NCBI GenBank assembly: GCA_021234155.1
Contig: JAJEKV010000295.1
Location: 184,001 to 248,000, forward strand
Origin: Isoetes taiwanensis
Lineage: Eukaryota; Streptophyta; Lycopodiopsida; Isoetales; Isoetaceae
Reading direction: 5' to 3'
Length of the DNA stretch: 64,000 bases
The notes under the pieces are model-generated. The model searched no databases and was not told where the DNA came from. It saw only the letters and a list, made by a program, of their open reading frames with translations. Numbering within the stretch: the stretch's first letter is position 1; each line of letters opens with the position of its first letter. The position numbers and the translations under genes were made by a program. Shown here piece by piece: positions 20,918 to 32,530 of the stretch.

Positions 20918-21740
20918 ATGTGGCACCTCAAAGCGGTGACATGTCATGCCAAGAGTACATAAGACCAAATGTACAACTTTTTGCTTTCCATGGGTGATGT
21001 CACAATTTTTGGGTGACATGGCAAGATATGAGTGATATGGATGACTAGGCATTCTTATAAGACATATGATAACTTTTTAGGATGTTTGTATAGAAATTTG
21101 GAGACTAGGTGGCATGTTTCAGCCACCTTGGCATGTTTTAGCCTAGGTGGCATGTTGGAGCCCACAGGCATGTTTGAACATGTTGGAACCTAGATGGCAT
21201 ATTTGAGCCACCTTGGCATGTTTTAGCCTAGGTGGCATGTTGGAGCCTCGTGGCATGTTTGAGCCACCTTGGCATGTCTAAGCCTTGGTGGCATGTTGGA
21301 GTCTAGGTGTCATGTTGGAGCCTAGGTGGCATGTTGGAGTCTAGGTGGCGTGTTTGAGCAATCTTGGGATGTTTGAGCCACCTTGACATGTTGGAGCCTA
21401 GGTGGCATGTTGGAGCCCACGTGGCATGTTTGAGCCACCTTGGCATATTTGGGCCTAGGTGGCATGTTGGAGCCTAGATGGCACGCTGGCATGTTTGAGC
21501 CACGTTGGCATGTTAGGTGGCATGTTGAAGCCCATGTGGCACTCCAAGTGGTGACATGGCATGCCAAGAAAGCAAGGCCAAGTTTTGACTAGGTCAAAAA
21601 TGAAAAGATGTCCATCTCTGGTCTTTTCATTGGGTGATGTTGGCAAATTTTGGATGACATGGCTAGATGGTGGTGACATGGACATGATGACTAGGACTCT
21701 ATGCAAGAAATATGATAACCTTTGAAATTTTTGGTAGAGG
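20918..21740. repeat. repeat family U (two direct copies) enclosing a minisatellite
   Basis: Two diverged copies of one ~200-bp sequence lie at 20918-21110 and 21530-21740. Both contain GTGACATG-CATGCCAAGA, then a GGGTGATGT stretch and GATGACTAGG, and end in ATATGATAAC. Between them lies a ~19-bp minisatellite (see 21110-21530). A third copy, inverted, is at 26775-26930. Confidence 0.65.
21110..21530. repeat. ~19-bp minisatellite, first block
   Basis: Tandem copies of a GGCATGTTNGAGCC core plus five variable bases (ACCTT, TAGGT, CACGT and others), alternating so that a 38-bp dimer is common. The same satellite fills 26930-28445. All open frames here are repeats of the satellite, not genes. 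Confidence 0.85.
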
Positions 21741-21879
21741 AGTTTGGCAAGGAATAGAATAAAGGGATCTGAAGAACTTAAAGCGCTGACACACTTTCCC
21801 AACTCGAACCAGGCCAGGACTTTGCGCAGCTTTCTCACCAGAGGGGAGAGGCCAGACCCCAGGAGATGGACCTCAGAAA

Positions 21880-22235
21880 GGTGGTCGAGGCAGCCTTTCC
21901 TATCAGCGCTCCTCTGGGAGGGCAAATGCCAATTCCCCCCCTCCCCCCTCTGGGAGCTCAATTTTCCTATCCGACCGTTGAATCCGTCATTCAAGTAACC
22001 TGCTTCGAGCAGGCTCAAAAAAATCCAAGATCCGTCCGGGAGAACTTATCACACCACGAAGCGTTCTGCGGTTGACCGCATAGAAAACCAAGTGTTTTGT
22101 TGTTCGGGCAGTACAAAGGCTTTGGAATGGAGATTTGACTTCCCCATGTCGTCCGGAATGGCGAAATTACCCCAGGGACCAAATACATGGTCATTTTTGG
22201 CAACGAAAGAAACATGAACCCTCTACATAGCGGTA
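21880..22235 (+). repeat. dispersed repeat V, copy 1
   Basis: Shares a long colinear order of phrases with 22436-22775: GGGAGGGCAAATGCCAAT, TTCAAGTAAC, AAGTGTTTTGT-GTTCG, TTTGGAATGGAGATTTGAC, ACGGTCATTTTTG or its variant, and CTCTACAT. It is diverged by many small indels and no coding sequence is recognised. Confidence 0.6.
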
Positions 22236-22435
22236 TTCCGCAGCCACCTCCAAGGCCAATTGACTACGAGCAAAATGTCGATCCAAAGCGTAAACCACAT
22301 TGCCTTGCGGGTTATTGTAGGGTTTACGTTACGGAGGTCGAGTTTTATTCAGTTCCACTTGAGACATGGTCGAGAAGCTGCAGTTGAAAACAAGAAGCAA
22401 TAGAAACTGACGAAATGGGGTTTGGATTTACCGAG

Positions 22436-24450
22436 GCAGGCTTTCCTACCAGTGCTCCTCCGGGAGGGCAAATGCCAATGCCTCCCTTCCCAAAACCCGC
22501 TTTCCCTATCCGACAGTTGAATTCTCCATTCAAGTAACTTGCCGGCGAGGTTCAAAAAATTCAAAATCCGTCAGGAGAACATATCAAACCGCCAAAGTGT
22601 CCTCGCGGTCGGCCGTGTAGAAACCCAAGTGTTTTGTCGTTCGCAATATCTGAAGGCCTTTGGAATGGAGATTTGACTTAGCCATGTCGCCCCAAAACAA
22701 GTGAAATTACTCTAGGGACCAAGTTACACGGTCATTTTTGCAAACAAAAGAAACACGAACTCTCTACATGGCAAGATACGCACCCTCCGCTAAGGCCAAT
22801 TCACTACTGAGCGTGTTGGACATGAGCTACTTTGGCGCTTCTCGGGCAGGGGTGGTCTTACGCCCACGAAACTTGGTCTCAGGGGTAATGTCGATGTTTG
22901 AGTCCGTTGGCGAGTCGGATCACGATTGCGGGGTGGGAGAGTTGCCCGTCCGCGGGGCGGGGACCTTCGAGAGGACCTTTGGGTTGAGCGCCACGGAAGG
23001 TTTTAGGGCTCCGTCTTACTCGGCGTCAACGCCCTCCTACTACCTCATGACATTGTGCAAGATCTGGTCCAATCGGCTGGGGTATGGCCTCCAAAATGCA
23101 AACCCCATGCCTTGCAGTTATTGTAGGGTTTATGTTGTGGAGACCAAAGCGTGGTCGATTGCACTTGGGACCAGTATACCTTTTTCGAACATGCATGCGG
23201 AGCCATGGAAACTGAAATAATGAGACTTTGGATCTATTGCCGATCCCGAATCATTCAAAAAAAAAATTGCTACTACAAAATGTGTTCTTGACTTCTAATT
23301 GCGACCTTTGGGAGGAGGATAAATCCAAACCCCATTTCGCCGGTTTCTATTGCTTCTTGTTTTCAAGCTGCGACTTCTCGACCATGTCTCGGGTGCAAGC
23401 GGAATAAAACTCGACCTCCATAACGTAAACCCTACAATAACCTAGCAACGCCACGGGGGTTTACGTTTTGGGAGGCCAAAACGTGGTCGACTTCTTTGAT
23501 AACTAGGTGGACCATTTCTAAACATGCATGGGGAGCCATGAGAACTCGAATAACGAGTTTGATCTATTGGCGAACCGAATGATCCCAAACAATTTTGCTC
23601 TTGCATAAGGTGCTCTAGACTTTTAATTGCAAAACTAGGAGGAGATTAAATCCAAACCCCATTCGGCGGTTTTCTCTTTTGCGTGTTTTCAAAACGCGGC
23701 TGCTTTCGACCATGTCCCAAGTGCAAGCGGACCAAAGCGGACCTCCATAACGTAAACCCTACAATAACTATTCGGCAAGGCACGGGGTTTTACGTTTTGG
23801 AGACCATACCTAGTCGATTGGATCAGGATCTTGCACAATGTCATGAGGTAGTGGGGGCGTTGACGGAAAGATCCGAGCCCTAAAACCTTCGAGCGGTTCG
23901 ACCCAAAGGTCCTCTCCGGGAAGGTCCCCGGCCATGAAAGGGCAAATCTCCCACCCATGGCGTGATCGACCGCCAACGGGACTCGAAACATCGACATTAC
24001 CCGGAGACCAAGTTTAGGCGGGCGGAAGACCACCCGCTCCAGAAGCGCCAAAGTAGCTCATGTCCAACACGTTAAGTAGTGAATAGGCATTAGCGGAGGG
24101 TGCGTAATAACCGCCATGTAGAGGGTTCGTGTTTCTTTTGCTGCAAAAATGACCGTGTAACTTGGTCCCTAGGGTAATTTCGTTGTTTCGGACGACATGG
24201 CAAAGTCAAATCTCCATTCGGAGCCTTTTCTAACGCCCGAACGACAAAACACTTGGGTTTTTCTACGGTCGATTTGCAGGACACTTTGCGGTTTGATATG
24301 TTCTCCGGATAGATCTTGAATTTTTTGAACACCGACGAAGCAAGTTACTTGAAGCATGGATTCAAGCGGCCGGATAGGGAAGGAAACGGGTTAGGGAAGG
24401 GAGGCATTGACATTTGCCCTCACGGAGGAGCACTAGTAGGAAAACCGCCT
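22436..24450. repeat. large inverted repeat (two ~750-bp arms)
   Basis: The arm 22436-23190 reappears in reverse complement at about 23690-24450. Matching phrases in mirrored order include CTCATGACATTGTGCA, GAGCTACTTTGGCG, GTGTTGGACATGAGCTA, TAGGGACCAAGTTACACGG and GTGTTTTGTCGTTCG. The middle (about 23200-23690) holds further partial copies of GTTATTGTAGGGTTTACG in both orientations. The opposite-strand open frames at 22738-23220 (+) and 23689-24051 (-) are the two arms translated and are not recognisable proteins. Confidence 0.65.
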
Positions 24451-24505
24451 TGAAATCCAAACCCCATTTCGGCTTTTTCTATTGCTTCTTGTTTTCAACT
24501 ATTAC

Positions 24506-26700
24506 GGAACATCCCCATTACCTAGGAGACCAAGTTTAGGTGGGGCGAAGACCACCCCTCTCCAAGAAACGCCAAAGTAGGTCGTTTACTACACACTTGT
24601 AGTCAATTGGCATGGAGGTGGATCTTTGAATACCTCCTAGTGGGGGTAAGTGATTGATCCAGGGAAAACCTGGTAGTGGAACTTGTCCTCTAGGGTAATT
24701 TCGCTGTTCGGACGATGTGGAGAGGTCGGATCGCCAATCCGGGGCCTCCTCCATGCCCCAAAATCTAAAAAAACGTGGTCTAAACCACCTGTCAGACCCA
24801 GCGGTGGCCATCCCAATAAAAATCGAGGGTAAAGCTCATCGAAAATACCGGGGATTTTCCTCAGACGCTCATGGGCCACTTGGCAAGCCAGCTGGCTGAA
24901 AACCAGGATTTTTTTCATGCCCCGGTGCATTAATTATGAATTTCGGAGCATAAACACAAAGAAAAGCACGGATAAAAATTGGTCTCGAAAAAGGTGAAAT
25001 CTTGGCGGGATGTGCAGCATGACGCTGCACACGCAAGAGAAAATGCACCGCAATAGAAGCACAAGCAGAGGCATGAGACGAAGCCCGAGCCAACCCCCTT
25101 CCAGGAGACCATAAGGCCGGTAGAACGCCCTACTAGGGAGTGGAGCTAGCTTTGCTTCTCCGTGGTCACATGTATACCACCTAGCAGTCCTAGTGCTGCT
25201 ATTCTCACTTCAATCTTCTACCGTGGCCTCGGGGTGAACCCCAAGTATCTTGTTCTCGCGAGGCTAGTCCAAGCCGGGGGTGAGGGCGGTTTGGACCCCC
25301 ACTCAGGAACAGAACCGGCTCCGCCAATGGACCGGAACATCCCCATTACCTAGGGGACCAAGTTTCGTGGGCGTAAGACCACCCCTCTACAAGAAACGCC
25401 AAAGTAGGTCGTTTACTACACACTTGTAGTCAATTGGCATGGAGGTGGATCTTTGAATACCTCCTAGTGAGGGGTAAGTGATTGATCCCCAGGAAAACTT
25501 CGCCGTGGAACTTGTCCCCTAGGGTAATTTCGCCGCTCCGGACGACGCCGGCGAGGTCGGGATCGCCAATCCGGGGCCTCCTCCATGCCCCAAAATCAAA
25601 AACGTGGTCTAAACCTCGTCCAAGCCAGCGGTGGCCATCCCAATAAAAAATCGAGGGTCTAAAACTCATCCGGAAATACTAGGGGATTTTCCTATACTCG
25701 GGGCCACTTGGCAAGCCAGCTGGCTGAAAACCGGGATTTTTCCCTGCCCCATGCATTAATTATGAATTTCCGAGCATAAACACAAAGAAAAGCACGAGAT
25801 AAAATTGGGTCTCGAAAAAGGTGAAATCTTGGCGGGATGATGCCGCATGACACGCAAGAGAAAATGCACCGGCAATAGAAGCACAAGCAGAGGCATGAGA
25901 CGAGCTTCGAGCCAACCCCTTAGGAGACCACCGGGCCCAGAACGTCCTACTAGGGAGTGGAGCTAGCTTTGCTTCTCCGTGGTCACATGTATACCACCTA
26001 GCGGTCCTAGTGCTGCTATTCTCACTTCAATCTTCTACCGGGGCCTCGGGGTGAACCCCAAGTATCTTGTTCTCGCCAGGGCTAGTCCAAGGCTGAGGGG
26101 GTGAGGGCCAGGCTGGACCCCCACTCAGGAATCAGAACGGCTCCGCCAATGAACCCGGAACATCCCCATTACCTAGGGGACCAAGTTTAGGTGGCGGAAG
26201 ACCACCCCTCCAAGAAACGCCAAAGTAGGTCGTTTACTACACACTTGTAGTCAATTGGCATGGAGGTGGATCTTTGAATACCTCCTAGTGAGGGGTAAGT
26301 GATTGATCCCACAGGAAAACTCGCCGATGGAACTTGTCCCCTAGGGTAATTTCAGATTCAGGACGACGGCGAGTCGGATCGCTAATCCGGGGCCTCCTCC
26401 ATGCCCCAAAATCGAAAAACATGGTCTAAACCTTGTCGGGGCCAGCGGCGGCCATCCCAATAAAAAATCGAGGGTCTAAAACTCATCCGAAATACCGGGG
26501 ATTTTCCTATACTCTCGGGGCCACTTGGCAAGCCGGTGGGCTGAAAACCAGGATTTTTCCCCTGCCCCATGCATTAATTATGAATTTCAGGAGCATAAAC
26601 ACAAAGAAAAGCAATGGATAAAAATCCGGGTCTCGAAAAAAGGTGAAATCTTGGCGGGGATGTGCGGCATGACGCCGCATAAGAAAAAACTGCACCGGCA
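24506..26700. repeat. ~825-bp tandem repeat, about 2.7 copies
   Basis: GGAACATCCCCATTACCTAG begins copies at 24506, 25334 and 26157 (spacings 828 and 823). Each unit continues with GTTTACTACACACTTGTAGT, TGGAGGTGGATCTTTGAATA, GCCACTTGGCAAGCC and TTGGCGGGATG. The first two also contain TAGGGAGTGGAGCTAGCTTT. The third copy stops near 26700. It is GC-richer than the surroundings. No protein is recognised in any frame. Confidence 0.8.
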
Positions 26701-26774
26701 TATATACCTTTCGGAGACTCCCTTCACAAGAAAGGGGGGGCCGCCGAGGTGCCCGCCGGTGTTTGCGAAAGACA

Positions 26775-26930
26775 TCCAAGGTCCATGTCACCATCATCTA
26801 GCCATGTCACCTAAAATTTGCCAACATCACCCAATGAAAAAGACCAAAGATGGACATCTTTGGTTTTGGCCTAGTCAAAACTTGACCTTGCTTACTTGGC
26901 ATGCCATGTCACCACTTGGGGTGCCTAGGT
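26775..26930 (-). repeat. repeat family U, inverted copy
   Basis: Reverse complement of the 21530-21740 unit: CCATGTCACCATCATCTAGC, TTGCCAACATCACCCAATG, GGCATGCCATGTCACCAC. It joins the 825-bp tandem array to the second minisatellite block. Confidence 0.7.
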
Positions 26931-28445
26931 GGCATGCTTGAGACTAGGTGGCATGCATGAGCCACCTTGGCATGTTGGAGCCCTGCATGGCATGTTGGAG
27001 CCACCTTGGCATGTTGGAGCCTAATGCGTGGCATTATGGAGTCCACGTGGCATGTTTGAGCCACCTTGGCATGTTGGAGCCTAGGTGGCATGTTTGAGCC
27101 CACCTTGGCATGTTTGAACCACCGGCATGTTTGAGCACGGGTGGCATGTTGGAGCCTAGATGGCATGTTTGAGCCACCTAGGAATGTTGGAGCCTAGGTG
27201 GCATGTTGGAGCCCACGTGGCATATTTGAGCCACCTTGGCAAGTTGGAGCATAGGTGGAATGTTAGAGCCCGCGTGGCATGTTTGAGCAAGTTGGAGCCT
27301 AGGTGGCATGTTTGAGCCATTTTGTCATGTTTGCGGCCCTAGGTGGCATGTTTGAGCCACCTTGGCATGTTTGAGCCTAGGTGGCATGTTGGAGCCACCT
27401 TGGCATGTGTGAACCACCTTGGCATGTTTGAGCCTAGGTGGCATGTTTGAGCCACCTTGGCATGTTGGAGCCCGTGGCATGTTTGAGCCACCTTGGCATG
27501 TTTGAGCTTGTGGAGCCCTGGGTGGCATGTTTGAGCCACCTTGGCATGTTGGAGCCTAGGTGGCATGTTGAGACCACGTGGCATGTTTGAGCCACCTTGC
27601 CATGTTAAAGCCTAGGTGGCATGTTGGAGCTTTGTGTGGCATGCTTGAGCCACCTTGGCATGTTGGAGCCCACGTGGCATATTTGAGCCACCTTGGCAAG
27701 TTGGAGCATAGGTGGCATGTTAGAGCCCGCGTGGCATGTTTGAGCATGTTGGAGCCTAGGTGGCATGTTGGAGCCACCTTGGCGTGGCATGTTGGAGCCC
27801 GCGTGGCATGTTTGAGCCTAGGTGGCGGGTTAGGAGCCACGGTGGCATGTTGGAGCCTAGGTGGCATGTTTGAGCCAACTTGGCATATTTAAGCCTAGGT
27901 GGCATGTTGTGAGCCACCTTGGCATGTTGGAGGCTAGGTGGCATGGTGGAGCCCCCGTGGCATGTTTGAGCCACCTTGGCATGTTTGAGCCTAGGTGGCA
28001 TGTTGGAGCCTAGGTGGCATGTTTGAGCCCACCTTGGCATGTTTGAGCCACCTTGCATGTTTGAGCCTAGGTGGCATGTTGGGAGCCTAGGTGGCATGTT
28101 TGAGCCACCTTGGCATGTTTTGAGCCTAGGTGGCATGTTGGAGCCACCTTGGCATGTTGAGCCTAAGTGAGCCCGCATGGCATGTTTGAGCCTATGTGGC
28201 ATGTTTGAGCCGCCTAGGAATGTTGGAGCCTAGGTGGCATGTTGGAGCCCCGTGGCATATTTTGAGCCACCTTGGCAAGTTAGACATAGGTGGCATGTTG
28301 GAGCTGCGTGGCATGTTTGAGCACGTTGGAGCCTAGGTGGCATGTTTGAGCCATTTTGTCATGTTGGAGCCCTAGGTGGCATGTTGGAGCCACCTTGGCA
28401 TGCTTGAGCCTAGGTGGCATGTTAGAGCCACCTTGGCATGTTCAA
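26930..28445. repeat. ~19-bp minisatellite, second and longer block
   Basis: About 1.5 kb of GGCATGTTNGAGCC units with variable pentamers, degenerate but clearly in tandem and in the same orientation as the 21.1-21.5 kb block. Repeats are contiguous with no constant-length unique spacers. Confidence 0.85.
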
Positions 28446-28555
28446 GTGCCCACGTTATGCAAAAATAGGTGTTAAGTAATTGAAGTAGTTGAAGTAACTT
28501 GTGTTACATGGAATACTAGTATAAGAACATGTGATCGTGCACGTGCATCACATGT

Positions 28556-29027
28556 AGCAAATCAAGTACTCTGTCCTACCACTATAAAGACCCGTGATAT
28601 GGAAGGATAGAACATGTAGAGAATCAAGTACTCTTTCCTACTTCTATAAAGACATGTGAGAATAGAAGTATTACACATGTCGTAATTCATGTATTCTTTC
28701 CTACAATGCCTTAGCAAATAAAGTACTCTGTCCTACTACTATAAAGACATGTGACATGGAAGCATATGACATGTAGAGAATCAAGTATTCTTCCGGCTTC
28801 TATAAAGACATGTGACAATAGAAGTATTACACATGTAATTAATTCATGTATTCTTTCCTACAATGCCTTAGCAAATAAAAGTACTGGTCCTACTACTATA
28901 AAGACATGTGAATGGAAGTATAGGACATGTAGAGAATCAAATATTCTTTCTTACATCTATAAAGACATGTGACAATAGAATTATTAGACATGTAGAAATT
29001 CAAGTACTCTTTCCTACAGTGGATTGT
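28556..29027. repeat. 157-bp tandem repeat, three copies
   Basis: AGCAAAT-AAGTACT starts at 28556, 28713 and 28870, a regular 157-bp period. Each unit contains two sub-blocks with CTATAAAGACATGTGA and CATGTAGAGAATCAA, so it is itself a degenerate dimer of ~80 bp. Confidence 0.75.
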
Positions 29028-29190
29028 ATTATAAAATGACATGTCACAATAGAAGAAACTACAAAACAACAGTGGATGTTTTAGTCCACTGAAAAAAGAA
29101 CACCATTATCGAACAAAACCATACCTTCACAAATCCACATGTAGGATTCTTTGAAAACAGGACATGTAGACCTACCAAAACTGATGTTTT

Positions 29191-29214
29191 CAACAGTGGA
29201 CCAAAAACCGGGGT
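29191..29214 (-). repeat. right inverted terminus of the 12.4-kb spacer block
   Basis: CAACAGTGGACCAAAAACCG followed by GGGT is the inverted partner of 16765-16789. LINE B1 sequence starts within a few bases of its outer edge, so whatever ends here interrupted or abuts B1 ORF1. Confidence 0.6.
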
Positions 29215-29449
29215 GAGTGTGGATCGTCACATTATTGTCAAATTCAGATCAAAGGAAGACAAGATTAACATACTGAAAAAGAAGACCATGCTCAAGGGAA
29301 AGAAGATCTGGATCAATGACGATCTTACTAAGAACCAGTTTCAAGAGTACAAGGAACAGGTGCAGATCCTCAAGGAAGCAAGGCAAGAGGGGAAAAAAGC
29401 GTACTGGCGACGAGGGAAGGTCGTGGTGGAAAATCCAGAAAATGCATAA
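29213..29449 (+). pseudogene. ORF1 C-terminal fragment of LINE B1
   Basis: 78 codons: RHIIVKFRSKEDKINILKKK, MLKGKKIWINDDLTKNQ and a C-terminus GKKAYWRRGKVVVENPENA, matching the end of B2 ORF1. It is the distal half of the RNA-binding module only. The GTG used as start is inside the domain and is not an initiator. Confidence 0.85.
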
Positions 29450-29470
29450 GTATTTGAGACCACTAGGATA

Positions 29471-32386
29471 ATGTGTTGGAACATAAATTCTATTAGCCAG
29501 TATAAAATAGATGTAGTAGATGATCTATTTTCAAATGTAGATGTTTTGTTCTTCTTAGAAACTTGTGAAAATGAAGAAAAAGGCTTACCAGATATACATG
29601 GGTTTACACTGTTGCACTCCGTTTGGCACAATAAAGGCTGGTGCCTAAAAGGACATGGCGGGATTGCATGCTATGCAAGGTCGAGGCATGAAACACCCGT
29701 AAAAATAATGAATGAAAGAGGATCATTGCGGCATATCCGGGTGGAGTTACATGGCGAAAGGTAAGATCTTTGTGGCGGGATGTTACTTTCCGCCCGAGAG
29801 AATCACCGGTTTATGATTCGAGACCACACGGATCGGGATGACCCCTTTTTAGCTTAGAACAGGATGTGCTTTCATTGATGCCGGATGGTGATGTTCTCTT
29901 ACTAGGAGATTTCAACGCGCATTGCTACAAAACAAGCGACTATCGCTAGCATGGAAGGGGATCCCGATGGGTTGAGATGCTTGATGATAAGGAAGTATCC
30001 GGGAAGGATGGAGTAGAACCACGCCAGATAGAATAAGATGGCCTACACCCCAAGGCAACCATGTGCTTAATATGTGCGGGCTTGATTTATTGGTTTATAA
30101 TGGCACCTGAGAGGTTTCCAGTGCAGGTAAGTGCACATGCGAGAAATGCAAGTGTTGTTGATCTCGTTCTTGCTACATCCCGTTTGCGAGTAAGGTGTTA
30201 CATATGTCTATAGGGGAAGAGATGGAAAAGATCTCGAGATCATACACCGATAACAGCTTGTGTTAAGCACCAAGAATTACACATGCCACCGTGCACGTTG
30301 TGTCTCTAAGCCTCCAGATCGTATGAAATATCATAAGGTGGAAAGCTATATGAAGAAGTGTGAGGCTAGAGCCTCCACAACAAATTGGCCCAGCGACACT
30401 GATAAATTAAGTGACAAGATTGCAGAGTTAGTTCTAGATGTTGCCACTGATTGTTTTGTCTCACGTAGAAAGATGAAGGGGTTGCCATGCAATAGTTGGT
30501 TAGATGCGTCTTGTAGAGCAAAAAGAGAGGCATTTAAGCAAGCAAGGGGGAAAGATAGACAGAGATTAAAGAAAGAATATTTTGCACTCACGAAATCAAA
30601 AAAGAAAAAGTATGTGTATCAGAGACAGCAGGAGCTGATCCGTGACACTATAGCGAGATCCCAAAAATTCTGGAATGAGCTTAAGCCTAAGATGAAGCGG
30701 GGAGACCCCACGGAAACCATGGCTTTAGTAAGCCAAGCGCGAAATTTTGCATCACATGCCGGAGGCCAATGTAGGTAATATTGACTTTACGGGATGTAGG
30801 CTGGTGCTTTGATTTGGAAGACTTAGAAGAAGGGTTAAGTCATCTTGCCAGCGGAAAGCGGTGATTCAATTGGGCTGGTAGCTGAAATGTTCAAATGGGG
30901 TGTACTCAATACATGTTGCATTGTTGTCATTATTTAACAATGTTTTGCGCAAAGGTTTTCCTTAGACTTGGCGGTGAAACGAGTTATCCCCTTGCATAAA
31001 AGTGGAGATGAGAATGATCCCGAAATTACCGAATGATTCTCGGGTTAGTAGTTTATATGCCAAATTATTTGTTTGCTATCTTTGAATTGTAAATTGAGCA
31101 CTGGGCTGAAAAACATAATGTTAGAGCCCCTTCGGACGAGGCAGGCTTTAGACCAAAAAAGATCTACAGATTGATCATTTGGTTACTTTGCGAGCTATGG
31201 TTGATTCGGTTAAGGGTAAGAAAAAACCCCTTTATGCTCTTTTTTTGTTGATTATGCTAAGGCATTTGACACGGTATCTCGTGAGCAATTTATGGGAGAG
31301 AATGGAGTCCCTAGGGGTACCAATTGAGCTTAGGCATGCGGTGAAGATACTTTATGATAAAGTCTTTAATACAGCTATCATCCCCCTACATTGAGCAGGC
31401 ATTGAGATGTGGTAGAAAGTAATATTGGAGTGAAGCAAGGGTGCCCATTGTCGCCCACACTATTTGGCCTATTCATAGACCAACTACTGAGGCTTGGATG
31501 TCAGAATATGGCGGGGGAGGAGACCCCATTGTTTAGATGCATGGTTCTATTGCTCTTATATCTTTGATGATGTTGTTCTTCTTTCCGATTCGATTGGAAG
31601 GCATGCGAAGCATTTAGATATTTGGCACATTTCATTAATGAGAAAAGTATGAAGGTAAATATGTCAAAGACTAAGATGATGGTATCATGGAGAACACCGT
31701 GGAAATTGTCACCTCATATAAGTATCTAGGGATACATGTGGACAAGGGGTATAAATTTGGAACTTCTATTTTGTTGAGCATAGAGTAAATGGAGGCCCGA
31801 AAGCATTATATAGCATGCGGCGTAAAAGTGGAAAAAGGAAATATGGGACTTTAGCCTGAAGCGTACATTATATCGTGTCTTTGGTCCAAAGCGGTTTTGC
31901 TCTATGGGTGTGAAGTATGGGGGGCGGGATTATCTCGTAGAATCCTGGAAAAAGGTTGAGAAAGTGCGAGAGAAGAAATTCTTGAGAACAGAATTGGGTA
32001 CTAAAGCTCAAACCCCATATGATATGCTGCTTGTAGAGTGTGGCATGATGCCACTAGAGGCTGAAGCCTTATGCAGAACGCTTACATATCTCTCTAAGTT
32101 GCTATTTGATATGCCAGAAGATAGCTTACCAAGGCTAGCATTAGAAGAGACAAGAGACAAGGGATGGTACTCGGATATTAGGGAATGGAATTCTTTGCTG
32201 GAATTCTTTGATATGCCTGGACATCACATTGGGAAATACTTGAAGGAAATATTGATCTGAGAGAAGCGGTTAATGAGTATTAAAGATTGTAATGTTATAC
32301 ATGATGAGAGATGGGAAGAGTCTAATGCATTCTTGTCAGAAGATGCATTAGAGGATATCTTTTATAACGTTGAATATGTACATTGA
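29471..32386 (+). pseudogene. ORF2 of LINE B1: endonuclease-RT relic
   Basis: It opens with the ATG of MCWNINSISQYKID 21 bases after the ORF1 stop and shows the endonuclease start (LETCENEEKGLPDIHG). Frequent frame changes then leave short conserved islands: GDFNA, GLPCNSWLDASCRAKREAF (30480-30530), GVKQGCPLSPTLFGLFID (31429-31480), GCEVWG, and TPYDMLLVECGMMPLEAEALC (32010-32070). RT motif C is damaged (TATCTTTGATGATGTT in place of TAT-GCT-GAT-GAT-GTT). The zinc-finger region appears deleted: the frame jumps from WYSDIREWNS to LLEFFDMPG near 32190. The sequence ends EDALEDIFYNVEYVH. It is not functional. Confidence 0.85.
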
Positions 32387-32388
32387 TT

Positions 32389-32416
32389 GTCTCATAGACC
32401 TGGTGGTCTACAGACG
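32389..32416 (+). other. 3' stem-loop of LINE B1
   Basis: GTCT...AGAC outside, AGACC-TGGT-GGTCT inside, starting two bases after the ORF2 stop. The 3' untranslated region is therefore almost only this structure plus the tail. Confidence 0.8.
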
Positions 32417-32447
32417 TAATAAATACAACATTTCATTTCATTTCATT

Positions 32448-32450
<3 letters not shown>

Positions 32451-32520
<70 letters not shown>
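32451..32520. repeat. (TC)n tract between LINE B1 and B2
   Basis: 70 bp of pure TC. The B1 tail ends at its left edge and the B2 leader (ACATCAACAC) starts at its right edge. Confidence 0.95.
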
Positions 32521-32523
<3 letters not shown>

Positions 32524-32530
32524 TCAACAC

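Larger units (their letters stand above)
29215..32450 (+). mobile_element. LINE B1, truncated within ORF1, heavily mutated
   Basis: Homology with B2 begins in the last part of ORF1 (DRHIIVKFRSKEDK) right after the inverted terminus and runs to the 3' stem-loop, an ATTTC pentamer tail (about 32429-32450) and a 70-bp TC tract. It is in the same orientation as, and directly upstream of, B2. The ORF2 N-terminus MCWNINSISQYKIDVV is almost identical to that of B2, so the two belong to one subfamily. Confidence 0.88.

Noticed and set aside
27325-28202. Long - strand frames with repeated MPPRLQHAKVAQTCH-like phrases
   Set aside because: They are minisatellite translated in a stop-poor frame; the period equals the DNA repeat.
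21110-28445. Regular short repeats with variable parts, resembling a CRISPR array
   Set aside because: Units are contiguous and only ~19 bp, the variable part is five bases drawn from a few recurring forms, there are no unique spacers or cas genes, and the DNA is a plant nuclear genome.
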